Part shown: one piece after another, positions 36,009 to 46,865 of the stretch
Position numbering within the stretch: position 1 is the first letter of the stretch
Layout of the letters: the number at the start of each line of letters is the position of its first letter
Source: Calliopum simillimum
Lineage: Eukaryota; Arthropoda; Insecta; Diptera; Lauxaniidae
Assembly: GCA_951812925.1 (NCBI GenBank)
Contig: OX638368.1
Location: forward strand, 13,443,287-13,507,286
DNA length: 64,000 nucleotides
Direction of reading: 5' to 3'
Notes under the pieces: model-generated
The model's database searches: none
What the model was told of the DNA's origin: nothing
What the model saw: the letters and a program-made list of their open reading frames with translations, nothing else
Program-made: the position numbers and the translations under genes

Positions 36009-36848
36009 TTTTGGTCTAAAAGTAAGTTCACAGCGCTTCTTTTTTAATTGAGGCACTAAGGTGAAAAAAATTGCTTAAAATTTTTTATTCATAGTATTGT
36101 CCATCGGAAGCTACAACTTTTCCCCATCTTTCTAATAATTTATGAATTCCGGACCAAAAAAACTTCTCGTTTTTTGAGCCCAAGAAGGAGTTTTTATTCC
36201 CTAGAATGAAGTGAAGCGTATTCCGGAAGGTGCGTGTGCATTGGTTGAAATAAGTGGTAGTCTGATAGCGCGAAGTTAGAACTATAAGGGGGGTTGAGCT
36301 GAATTTCCAATCTACTATTATCAAAATAGTTTTTGACCGAAGCCGCAACATGTGATCGAGCGTAGTCGTCTTTGAAATATTACGTCCTGGTCTCATATTT
36401 TGGCCGTTTTTCTTTTAATGTCCGCTTCAAATGAATAAGTTGGTTCTATTCAGTGGCCCTTTAATGGTTTGACCATTTGAAAGCAGTTCGTAGTATAGCA
36501 TCAAATGCAGAACGTGAACTTATCTACTTGAATATTTTAGCTTGGCTTCGATTTGGCTTGCTTTCCGGGCTTGGATTATTTTTTACACTTAGGATTATCA
36601 TACAATAACAAATCCACTTATTGTTACCAGTGACAATACGATGGAAAAAAAACTTATTTTTATGCCGCTCCCGTTAATGACTCTTATTTGGCTCAAAACT
36701 TGCCATGATTTGGTCGATAGAAATGCACAAATATAATGATGTACTCCTGTCGACAGATGCCCAAGCTTTCAATATGACATTTCGGTCTGGAATCTACTAG
36801 TGGCGCTATCTTTTTTAAAACGCTGAAAACTTACTTCTAAGTAGATAT
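36009..36848 (-). mobile_element. Degenerate mariner with recognisable C-terminus
   Basis: The ends carry imperfect inverted repeats: GGTCTAAAAGTAAGTTCACA plus GCG near 36,013 on the left, and CGCTGAAAACTTACTTCTAA near 36,821 on the right. The minus-strand frame ends KFFWSGIHKLLERWGKVVAS followed by DGQYYE. This matches the usual mariner ending FFxxGIxxLPERWxKVVxxDGQYFE. Upstream the frame is broken by many small indels, and the catalytic motifs are only dimly recognisable. It is shorter than a full mariner (about 1.3 kb) and is dead. It abuts the right end of the word array. Confidence 0.65.
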
Positions 36849-38420
36849 TTAAGACCATATGTCAGATATATGCAAAATAGCTATATTTTACGGAAGATCA
36901 TCTACTGACAAAAAAAAATAGCATAACCTATTAAAAAAACTCCCCAAATTCAATCAAATTCTAAATGAACAAATAACAATCAACAAAACACTTGACCTTT
37001 CTTTGCCTCCGCCACATAGTGCTTTAAAATTCAATTGTAAGTGTTTTATCAAAATCCGAATTTAATCAATATTTGCACATTTACTGCCAAAAGTGATGTA
37101 CGCACTCAAACACAAATAATTCAAATCGAATAACATATCAGGAAAACCAACTTAAATAAAAAATTCAAATGAGACAGTCCACATGAATTCACATTCATTT
37201 ATTTAGTGCACGTCTGTGTGGCCTTTTGATTGTGTGGGTCTTTGAATTCAAATAATTATCTTTGTGAAATGAAAATTGAAATAAATTTTTAGATGATTTT
37301 CAAACTCAAAATCAACCCAATTTGTTTATTTTAAGCTAAGAACAAAGACATTTAAAGTGAAAATCTCAATTTCAGTTAAAAAATACTAGCGCATGATGAA
37401 TAGATCTTATATTCATTGCAACTTTCATTGTATAAAATCATGTTTCGAGCTAAAGGTAAAAGAAACCAACCAACCGACATAGATGACAACGACCATGACG
37501 ATGACTATACTCAATCATTGTCTCACAGTTGAGTGAGTGAGTTGAAAAAAACCACACAAACAAGTTGATGATATCTTTTGCATGATGGCAAAAATTCAAC
37601 AAATGATTAGCAACAAGGACATTCATACACCCAAACCAAGGACGTGTGTTTTCCGGGCATTGTTGAAAGACTTGGAATTTAGTTTAAATACAAGATTTGT
37701 GCTTTAAATCTAGAAAAGCCACATTTAACTGAACTAAATAGAAATATAACATGAGCGTAGCCACTCACAACAACTTTTATTTTTTAAAGAAATAATTTTC
37801 AAATAAATGCATCAAAGTTGCCATTTTGAAGTGGAAAAGTGAACTTTTGTCGAAAACATACAAAACCTCTACTTAAATTATTTCTCAACACAACAAGAAA
37901 CATAAACCAACTTTGCTCAAGCTGCAAATTCAATCCAGGCAAAAAAATCTGCTTAAATATATTAAACTTAATACGCTGACAGTTGATGAGAATCCTAGAT
38001 AATGCAAACGCTAGTGGCTGCTAAAGGTAAAGTTGATATCACATGAATAAATGACTTGTGACTGCTGGAAACATATTGTGTGCGCAACATAGAAGGGCAA
38101 AAAAAAGAACTGAATATAAATCCCATAAAAAACATTAAGTAAAAGTTAAGTTGATTGATGATGCGATGAATTTAAAAGATGCAAATAATGTCATAGCTAT
38201 GGTAATGCAAAGTAGGGAAAAAGGAGTTATGTCTGTATAGACATAACCATATTGCCCAGAAGGCGAAAGATAGGTAAGATGTTTTTCTTTTCTAAGTAAA
38301 ATTTAAATTTTTATTTAAAAGAAATTTTATGTTTTAATTATTTTTTTTAATTCTGTTTGTGCAAAAATTTACTTAAAATATATGGATTATTAAATAATAT
38401 TAAATAATAAATTAATTCTT
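36849..38420. other. Unique-looking non-coding DNA
   Basis: No supported gene or transposon. Composition is balanced with few homopolymers between 36,950 and 38,250. It could be host intron or intergenic DNA; nothing identifies an exon. Confidence 0.35.
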
Positions 38421-38778
38421 TGTTTTTTGGCTATAAGGTCAAGTGTTTATTTATATAAATTTGATCCCAATATTTCGAAAAAGATCCTTTTTCATCATCA
38501 GGGGTACTAAAAAGAACATATAACAATGTGTAAATAAATTAAACCAAATTGAAACTACAAACAGAAAAACAACAATAAATACTAAAAAGGACAAATTTCT
38601 TTTTACAAAAAAACCATAAATTTAAAATATTGCACAGAATTCAAAACCGTAAATTTAAAGAATATATTGCACTAAAAAACCATAATTTGAAAATATTGCA
38701 CTGACAAAACCATAAATTGAATATATTGCTCTTACGTTTACATTTGTTGAGATCAAGAATTGAACTAAACCCTAAATT

Positions 38779-39444
38779 CTAACTTATAACTAAAGCTCTA
38801 TAAATGTGAGCACAATTTTCGGTGTCACTCATAAAATTCATTCTCTCGTCAGTAGGTGTATTTATTATGTGAAGCATTTCTAACATTAGTCTTTTGTCAT
38901 ATTTGTTCTCTTCTTGTAATATCTTCACATCGTCAAAGTTAGGGTAATGTCCGAATTCAGCACAGTGGGCTGAAATTGCAGTCTTAGGTACTGGTCCTAT
39001 TCTATTCTTTTGGTCAGATTTGTGTCCTGAGATTCTTGTCCTAAGTTTTGTTTTTGTAGTACCAACATATACCTTTTTGCATATATTGGACCCGTCACCA
39101 TTGCAAGGAATTCTATAAATAATGTTGGATTTGTCAAGTTTGTCTATTTTTGTCTTCATTTTGCTATAAAATTGTCCAACTAAATTGTCTGTCCTATTCG
39201 CTATTTTAACGTTTTCGAATACATGAGATTTTGCGAATCTTTTTGTAAACCCAGGTATGTATGTCATCGATTTAAAAACTGTTGCACTTTGATCTGGCCG
39301 TTGTCTATGATTGTCCTGTGATTTTTCTAATAACATGATAATGGTACTTTTTGGAAAACTGTTTTTCTGTAAAATTGTCCTTATTTTGTCAATGTTGTCT
39401 TTTAAAAATTCTTTGTCGCTAATTGTCAGTACTCTCCTTATCAA
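38779..39444 (-). pseudogene. Penelope GIY-YIG endonuclease domain, 5'-truncated ORF
   Basis: The open frame of 221 codons has no stops, but its first codon is TTG (leucine) because the sequence is inverted there, so it has no native start. Residues 1-100 belong to the region joining reverse transcriptase to endonuclease (RRVLTISDKEFLKDNI near the start). The GIY-YIG domain follows, with Y110, cysteines 114 and 122, YVG at 126-128, arginines 135 and 137, H141, the AISAHCAEFGH stretch at 156-166, and the likely catalytic glutamate E189 in LMLEMLHI. Penelope proteins use this nuclease together with the reverse transcriptase for chromosomal insertion. The domain looks intact, so the copy is comparatively young, but without the reverse transcriptase core it cannot move by itself. 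Confidence 0.85.
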
Positions 39445-39588
39445 CTACCATATCTTGACACCATAGTTATAAGAAGAGGAAACCAATTAAAATTCAATTG
39501 GTATAAAAAGCCGACGGCATCCGGACAAATAATCAATTTTAATTCTAAACATCCAAAAATGACCATTAGGAATACTGCAGAAAATTTG
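39445..39588 (+). pseudogene. Inverted Penelope reverse transcriptase (thumb-region) fragment
   Basis: Frame +: LPYLDTIVIRRGNQLKFNW, then YKKPTASGQIINFNSKHP, ending TAENL at 39,586-39,588. This is the conserved C-terminal reverse transcriptase block of Penelope-like elements (FLDxxI...WYRKPTxSGRxxNFxSxHP). Orientation is opposite to the GIY-YIG part next to it. It has no start or stop of its own and is not a gene. Confidence 0.8.
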
Positions 39589-39595
39589 GATTCAG

Positions 39596-39760
39596 TATAA
39601 CTGTGGCAAAGTGATGGATGTAAAAGACCAAATCATGACTTAAATTTTATGGAAAATTTGTTCGTCTCTATTTAAAGAAAGAGGTTAAAAAAATAGCCAA
39701 AAACCAAACAACACTTAAAACTACAATATTGATGGTAATAGATGCTAATGATGGACACAC
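39596..39760 (+). pseudogene. Tc1-like transposase C-terminal scrap
   Basis: The plus-strand frame reads LWQSDGCKRPNHDLNFMENL, then F, then a broken RKRLKK, stop, PKTKQ. It resembles the Tc1 ending WPxQSPDLNPIENLWxxxKRxVxxxKPKNK, which includes the third catalytic acidic residue. Two or more stops interrupt it. It begins immediately after the inverted Penelope fragment, so it is likely part of the DNA into which Penelope inserted. Confidence 0.5.
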
Positions 39761-40079
39761 AAAGATGGCTTTACAGATGGAAGGTAATAATAAATTTAAC
39801 ATTATATAATTTATTTTCCTTTGTAAAAAAAGTTTCTTGTTACTAAAAATATTCAGTATTTTTGCTGTTCTTTACACTTATTTTGCATTGAGATTCCACT
39901 TATGTTCTGCGAGTCCTTTTTATATACCATAAGTATTTACAATTATTTATTTTATTCCTTAAGGTTATGATTTACCTGATGATCGTGCACGTCAAAATAT
40001 GAGTGCTATTTGTTTTGTATATAGCATGACGATTAAAAAATATATAACACTTGGTGAACAAACTTCAAACGATAAAGAT

Positions 40080-40687
40080 GTGTAGCAATCTAGAAAAAAA
40101 GCGCGACCTTATTTTGCACACTTACCTGCAAAAACCAAAATTAAAAAAATCAGCCATAGCCTAAAAATCAGGTGCATCAAAAATTACTGTCCAAAGGGCC
40201 ATTTCGAAGGTCAACTTATTACGCAGAAAAAGGGTTCAGGTAGAAAAGCTAGTATAGGTACATAGTTGGAGAAAAAAATGAAGCACCTTTTTAAGAGAAT
40301 CCTAAAACTTCAGAAGAAGATATGGCTGCCAGAGCATGATGAATTGATGAATGCCTTCAAAAATGTTTTTTGCCATTTATTCGTAAGCACGAGGGTACTG
40401 TAATGATATGGCCTGATTTAGCAACCTCTCTTTACTCTAGAACCACCATAGAATAGTACAATAGCAATAAAGTACATTTTTTTCCCAAAAATGCAAATCC
40501 ACCTAACTGTCCAGAGCTTCGACCTATTAAGAGATATTGGTCTCTAATGAAATTAAACCTTCGGAAGAGTAAAAGTACTGCAAAAAATTTAAAAGATTTA
40601 AAAAATAAGTGGCAAAGGTCATACGGTACTGTCGACGACACAACTGTACAGAACTTAGTAAAGGGTCTTAATAAAAAAGTAAAATAG
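40080..40687 (+). pseudogene. DD37E-type (ITmD37E-like) transposase remnant, catalytic Glu lost
   Basis: The pieces appear in order on the plus strand. An N-terminal helix-turn-helix comes first (KKRDLILHTYLQKPKLKKSA, then SGASKITVQRAISKVN), followed by a KGSGRKASIGT linker and a PKTSEEDMAARA segment. After a deletion there is MIWPDLATSLYSRTTIE. The last piece is FFPKNANPPNCPELRPI, K, RYWSLMK, ending VQNLVKGLNKKVK with a TAG at 40,685. The aspartate of WPDL and the position that should be glutamate (RPIERYW in relatives) are 37 residues apart, as in DD37E Tc1/mariner-superfamily transposases known from mosquitoes. Here that glutamate codon is AAG (lysine). Stops, frameshifts and loss of the first catalytic region show it is dead. 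Terminal repeats were not found. Confidence 0.7.
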
Positions 40688-42726
40688 TTTTTATAAAATA
40701 AATGTTTGTTAATAGTGTAAGGTTATTTATGTTTGTTATACTACTCATTAATAAATAAAAAAATTAAATTTAAAAAAAATTCATTACGTATTTTTTTATT
40801 AATGAAAAACGAAAGCTCACATTTTTCTGGGGCAGCCCTTACTTTATTTACTCTTTACTTACTAAGTTGCAAAAATTTATTTAAGTTCAATGTAAAAACT
40901 CATTTTTGGCTTATTGTACATCAAATAGCAATAACTCTTTAAGTGTAAACAGCATTGGCCTGTACTTTTTCACATCGACGCAGATAAATTAAATTTTCCA
41001 ATCAAGAGAGAAATGACATTTAAAATAAAATTGAAAAGATAAAAATATATTTAAATAGTAGTGTTAATAATAATTTTCCGTTACAAATTATGGATAATTG
41101 AATCCATGGACAATTGCTTACAATAAATTAAACAAATATATTTTTTTTTTTTTGTCAAAAAAAAAAGTTTTTCTGTGGTAATCATTTACAAATTAATTAA
41201 TTTTTTCCTGCAGTTTTAAATTAAAGCATCATTTAATATGTTAATTGTGTGATAAACACAAATTGTTTATATATGGTGGACGAAAAAAAAAAAAAAATAA
41301 ATAGATAGTTCTATACATAATTAATTTTAACTGTTTATTTTTGTAATAAATTTTTATTATGTTGTATATTAACTCTTTTTATTGTTTTTTATTTATACAT
41401 ACATGATTATCTCGAATTTAAATGATTTTTTTACTAATTCTATTTTTATGTTGAATTATATTTTATTTTTAAACTATGTGATCCTTTGAAGCAAAAATTG
41501 GCACATCAAGGAAGGAACTTAACATAAGCTGAAATTATTGATCTTTTCTGTTTTATGCAAAGTACTATCGAATTTTTATCGCCTTTGGAAAAATATCATC
41601 AATAATAGTAAGAAAAAGAAAACTTTCATTCAAAACAAAATCTTTTTTCGAAACATCCAGCATTGCATTTTAGGTTGACAATAGTTGAATTGCTTTTTAT
41701 GTTTTGAAAGTTATCTTTGCTTTCAAAGTCAGCTGCCTTCACTGCAACTCTATAAATATGCACAGTGTAATACACTCAAGTTGGACATACTACACACATG
41801 CTATTCAGTCATCATGTTCGCTGCTGCTCACACAGCACGTTGACACCTTAAGCTTCTGCTTCCACTTCCGCATCCGTTCAACGTGTCTTCGGTAGATATT
41901 TTGCTGCAACATATCGCTGTATACATGTTTTCGGTTATAATTATGTAAGGCAGTGTGCACAAAAAACACTTTTTAATCCCTGTAGTTTTCGGAAACTGAC
42001 AACTGAAACTAAATGTGTTCTCTTGTTAGTCGCAATGATGTTCGTTGAAATCTGCAATGTACGAGTGACGAGTAACTCTACGAGACAATTGTAAGGGAAA
42101 TGAGCACTCAAAGGAAACGCACTATGAGTTGAGTTGAAAGATACAGAGCTGAATTAAATAATTAAAAAAAGAAGAGACAAAGCTAGAGGTAATAGGGAAA
42201 TGAGAGAAGGTAAGTTGTGCGTTTTGAGAAAAAAACAGCGCGACTTATATTTAAAAAATTTATGCGGGATAGTATCAAAATAATCTCAAAATAATAAAAA
42301 AAATATATTGTCCTGTTTTCGAGCATATTTAATTTGATGACTTAAGCCTAGTTTCTTCATTTCTTACTTTTCCGTGCTCCACTGATTGTTTCCGGGACGA
42401 CAAATTTATACAACTACATTTTTTAATGCTTTATATATTCTACGCCACATCACATAGTTCGTATTAATGGAATATAACTTAATTTTTGTTTTGTTAGGAG
42501 TGCGGGTTTTATTTTTCAAAATGGCTTTAAATTTAATAAGGGTATTCTTTCAACCTCATAAATTCCAATGCCATGAAATATTCGAAAGTTTATGAGCTTG
42601 TTTTCAGGAACATACATTTCAGAAAACGTGTAAACTAGACCGGTGCGTTTTGGACGAAAGTTTAAAATTTGTCGCGCAACCGGCAGAATTGTAAAGTTTA
42701 ACTATCGACATGAAGATTGCCGCCAC
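40688..42726. other. AT-rich DNA without supported genes
   Basis: No gene is supported. Around 41,748-41,900 a TATAAATA-like word precedes a 63-codon frame, but that frame begins before the word and no initiator is correctly spaced. Otherwise the stretch is poly-A/T rich to about 41,420 and unique-looking after that. Confidence 0.4.
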
Positions 42727-44226
42727 CCTAGCTCTGAGAGATGACGGGAAGGGGTGTCGATATATTTTTGAAGGTTGAAAAACGTGGTTTAAAAATGCAT
42801 GCTCATAGGTCCGAAGTGAATCAATTCTTCATAGTAGGTCGAAAACTGAAATCCAAGACTTGGATTCCTATGTATTTTTTCCCGTAGAATCGAATGGGAT
42901 CATTGGTTTTCTGATTAGACGTCCATTTTTGGCGTTAAGTGAACTTTTCAGCTCAAAAAAGTCGAAATTTTTCCAAATTCCCTGTTTGAGCACTCCACAA
43001 TTGAACAGAAAAAATTTTAGAAAAATTTGAAATATACATTTTGTTAGGATTTTTTCTGACAAATCCAGTGGTACCATTTTTTTTGCGCTACGACATTATT
43101 TTTATTCATGAAAAACGAATTTTTGATTTTTATTATGAAAAACTATCACGAAATCGGGCGTAAATATTTAGTCAACGACGGTTCCCAACGTCCGGACGGT
43201 TTTTTTTTTCGGTGCCCCCTAGAAAAATTTTTTTAGAATATTTTTGGAAATTTTTTTAACCCATTATGAACAAGTTTTTGAAAAAGGGGTCAAAAGGACC
43301 CTTAAAAAAGGGATATAGTGGGTTAAAATGTTCACATAACTTAATGTAGAATCAAGCATGGAACAATATTTTAGAACATCTTAACCCATTATAAACAAGT
43401 TTTTGGAAAAAGGGGTCGAAAAGACCCTTAAAAATGCGATATAATGGGTTAAGATGTTCTGAAATATTGTTCCATGCTTGATTATACATTAAGTTATGCA
43501 AACATCTTAACCCATTATATAGCGTTTTAAGGGTCTTTTCGACCCCTTTTTCCAAAAAATTGTTTATAATGGGTTAAGATGTTCTAAAATATTGTTCCAT
43601 GCTTGATTCTTCATTAAGTTATGTGAACATTTTAACCCATTATATCCCTTTTTTAAGGGTCCTTTTGACCCCTTTTTCAAAAACTTGTTCATAATGGGTT
43701 AGAAAAATTTCCGCAAATATTTTAAAAAAATTTTACTAGGGGGCACCGAAAAAAAAAAACCGTCCGGACGTTGGGAACCGTCGTTGACTAAATATTTACG
43801 CCCGATTTCGTGATATTTTTTGATAATACAAATCAAAAATTCGATTTTCATGAATGAAAATAATGCCGTAGCGCAAAAAAAATGGTACCACTGGATTTGG
43901 CAGAAAAAATCCTAACAAAATATATATTTAAAATTTTTCTAAGATTTTTTCTGTTCAATTGTGGAGTGCTCAAACAGGGAATTTGGAAAAATTTCGACTT
44001 TTTTGAGCTGAAAAGTTCACTTAACGCCAAAAATGGACGTCTAATCAGAAAACCAATGATTCCATTCGATTCTACGGGAAAAAATACATAGGAATCCAAG
44101 TGTTGGATTTCAGTTTTCGACCTACTATGAAGCTGAGAATTGATTCACTTCGGACCTATGAGCATGCATTTTTAAACCACGTTTTTCAACCTTCAAAAAT
44201 ATATCCCGTCATCTCACAGAGCTAGG
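42727..44226. mobile_element. 1.5-kb palindromic foldback element with internal hairpin units
   Basis: The outer ends are CCTAGCTCTGAGAGATGACG and the complementary CGTCATCTCACAGAGCTAGG. The arms mirror each other through to the centre near 43,476, with only minor differences (for example an extra GAAGGGGTGTC on the left). The middle holds four 67-68-bp units, each bounded by AACCCATTAT and ATAATGGGTT, at 43,258-43,324, 43,383-43,450, 43,509-43,575 and 43,634-43,700. Units 1 and 2 face one way and 3 and 4 the other. The 58-bp spacers are bounded by AAGATGTTC and GAACATCTT, so every segment can form its own hairpin. The similar 69-83-codon frames in both arms are mirror artefacts. No transposase or certain target duplication is seen. 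Confidence 0.8.
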
Positions 44227-44780
44227 CTTGCCTTAATTCTTATACATTTACAAGTTCAAAGTTTTTTTAATGCGGTAGTAATAACCGTTTTTGCAGGTTT
44301 TTGCAGCTTCCAATGTTATCGTTGTTTTATGGATGAATCCGCCATTTCGAATTCAAAATTTTTCCCATCAAATTCTTAATCACCGTCTGTTAAAGCCCTT
44401 GAATCTTGATTTTCACGTAACTCAAAAGATATTTAATCAGCGTGTATCAGAACTCTTGAGCTAAAATTTTCTTGTAAATCAGAAAATATTCACAAAATTT
44501 TGACGCCATATTGGATCCGCCATTTTGAATATAAAATTTTTTTTATCAGTTCTTAATCAGCGTCGATCTGAATCCTTGAATTAGGATTTTTTTGTAAGTG
44601 AAAGATATTTAATAATTTTGCCACCTTGGATCCGTTATTTTTAAGTTAAAACCTTAACTATCAGATTATTAATCAACATCTGCTAGAACCTTTGAATACC
44701 GATTTTCTTGTAAATAAAATGATATATAAAAATATATGCCTCATATTGGATCAGATATTTTAAATTTTAAAGGCTACACT
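44227..44780. repeat. Tandem repeat, GGATCCGCCATTTTGAA type units
   Basis: Words like GCCATTTTGAATATAAAATT, then TTCTTAATCAGCGTC, then GAACCCTTGAATCTTGATTTT, then TTTTCTTGTAAAT recur in the same order. The first word begins at about 44,341, 44,519, 44,634 and 44,755. The later spacing is about 115-121 bp and the first unit is longer. Related AAGATGGCG and CGGATCCAAGATG phrases occur near 54,970-55,070. Non-coding. Confidence 0.6.
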
Positions 44781-45945
44781 TTAGATTTGCAATCAACCAT
44801 CTTTAAGACTCCTCGCGTACTGATTTTTATTCCCGCACATTGATGCCTCATAGTTTGGCCACGAAATGTGGTAGTTAAAAAATAGTGCGCGTCAGCGAAT
44901 GACGACAAGAGCAGAAGTAATGTCTTGATCGGTGACGGATGCCCGACAAGACTCAAAAAACTTCGAAAACTAATGTCTTTATAAAACTCTACATTTAAAT
45001 ATCTTGTCTGGAACGATGAAAAAATGACAACGTTAATAAAATTAGATGAAGCAGAAAATCTATCTAATTCATACCAGATGTACTTTAGTCTACTAGACGC
45101 AACTAAACCTACTTCTCACAATTCTAATCCAATAAAAGTTTATATGATCAGGGCATAAAATGTTGAAGAAAAGCTTATCTATGCACCTCAAAGAGATTCA
45201 ATTTTTTGCTGGCTCCAATGGGAAATTTTTCGATGAAGATGATAAAACGACTGTATTTCCGTAGTTTTTAGGGATTTTTGTTTTTTTATATAAGCCAGCC
45301 GTTGGATATGAATATTTTTTCTAAGAAATTTAAAAATGTTGAGGTTTTTATTATACCCGTTTTAGTTAATGAAAATGGTGTATTTGTTGAATATTTACCG
45401 ATTGGTTTTTTTTTAACGTGCTTTTACTTTTTTTCGAAAAAAGTCTTGTCTCACTGGTTTTTTAATCTGTTTCTGTTGCCCTGACTTCAGTACCTTGGTA
45501 CAAAGTTATGTATGTCAGGCGTTTAAACATGTATAGCTACATAAAAGAATACAATTTTTTTAAGTAAATATAACTAAAACTGTTGCTGCTCTTGCCATCA
45601 AATTAAAATTTTTCACAACGTTTCTATCGCAAAGGGACCCTGCGGACAATTTAAATCAACAGATGCAGCAAAAAAGATGGCTAGCTACAAACTAAAAGGC
45701 AACAAAAGTAGAAAAATAACACCACAATACTAAAATAGAGGAAATTTTCATGCAATTTCACTTCAAAAAAAAAAAAACGTGCGGGTGTAGTGGAACTAAA
45801 TAGCGAACATTTTATCCTTGTCGTTACCTTTATTACTAGTGTGCGCTGAAAGCATTGTGCTTTGAATTAAATTAATATGCACACTAACACATGCACAAGC
45901 ATGCATATAGATACGCTAGTTAACAATATCACAGTTAAAATTTGA
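44781..45945. other. Unassigned non-coding DNA
   Basis: No supported gene or element. The 68-codon frame at 45,278-45,484 is phenylalanine-rich as expected from T-rich DNA. Confidence 0.4.
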
Positions 45946-46460
45946 ATTAAAACCAAAGTGGAACTAGTTTTCCAACAGTCAAAAAGGAACTAGCGTAAAT
46001 CTAGTTCCAATGTGGTGCATAGGTAGACAGTTGTAAATAATAAACTGTCTTTATGATTTTGTTGATTTGCTAGCATGCTCTTTTATTAACATAAAAATGA
46101 CAGTGAGTGAGGAAATTTAAGAGTAAAAAAACTAAATAGGTTCGCTATTTCTTCATGTTTTGTATGTCAAAACTAATATAAAATATCTAAAAAAAATCAG
46201 CCTTATTCTTCAAAAAATGAAAAGCTGCAAAACTGGCAAGACAAATTTCCAACTTAGACTGTTGAAATGGTAATGCGTAGAGAGACAATTGTCTCTAGAA
46301 TGGTGAAAAGGTAATGTATGTGTCCCCAGATTTGTTGGAAAACAACATTGAAAAATCGTCAGTTCCTATCATGAGAATTTATCAAAGTAGTACTATTTGG
46401 AACTAGTTCATAGACTATTCAGGCATTAGTCCGAATATTTGCAGGGAAGTAAGTAACATT
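45946..46460. repeat. Dispersed repeat, AATGTAATGCATAAGGAGAC type, copy 2
   Basis: It contains GTGGAACTAGTTTTCC near 45,958, AATCTAGTTCCAATGTGGTG near 46,000, GGTAATGCGTAGAGAGACAA near 46,268, and GGAACTAGTTCATAGACTAT near 46,400. Order and words match the locus at 25.5-26.4 kb. The palindrome GGAACTAGTTCC underlies several of the words. Family unknown. Confidence 0.45.
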
Positions 46461-46865
46461 GAAAATTTACACACGCGGTACTTGTACGTTTCTAAAAATG
46501 AATGTAAGTGTGTGAGTTTGCATTTTTTTACTAAACTATTAATTAGAAAAATTTTGTGGGAGTGCACGCTGCCAAATTTTTTTTTTTTGTGTCTTTTTTT
46601 GGGCGTCACTCGCAGGTGCCCTTTTATGTTTTGTACTAGCGTAACTCCACCTTTGGTATGCACCGCTCGTAGGTTTTTTCACAAAATTTCTAGGAACAGT
46701 TTGTGGAGATTTGATAAAAATTTAAGCGAACTCAGACAAGAAGGCGTGACACCTTTCATACTAACATTTTCAAAATGCTATAGTACAAGCGTTATTTGAG
46801 CTAATGCAAGCAAATTTTGCATATATATAGAAATGCTAATTTTGATATACATAGGTCACAGTAGG

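Larger units (their letters stand above)
38421..39588 (-). mobile_element. Penelope-like retroelement, 5'-truncated with inverted 5' segment
   Basis: The minus strand of 38,779-39,444 encodes the end of the reverse transcriptase linker plus the GIY-YIG endonuclease. The plus strand of 39,445-39,588 encodes the adjacent upstream piece (LPYLDT, FNWYKKPTASGQIINFNSKH, ending AENL). In an intact Penelope these two are contiguous (AENL then IRRVLTISD). Here the upstream piece is flipped exactly at 39,444/39,445, and both pieces share the codon TTG at the break. This is the structure twin priming would give. The 3' untranslated part (about 38,421-38,778) includes AAAGATCCTTTTTCATCATC, a phrase type familiar in Penelope 3' regions. 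The 3' end is approximate. Confidence 0.8.

Noticed and set aside
36085..36396. 103-codon minus-strand ORF as a gene
   Set aside because: Only its last about 30 residues match a mariner ending. The rest is frameshifted, so it is a dead transposase fragment.
41704..41895. 63-codon ORF near a TATAAATA word
   Set aside because: The TATA word lies inside the frame and no initiator sits at the right distance before an ATG with a convincing protein.
42868..44099. Paired similar ORFs starting MVPLDL in opposite orientation
   Set aside because: Mirror copies within the 1.5-kb palindrome, with the antisense strand also open. No promoter or known domain.
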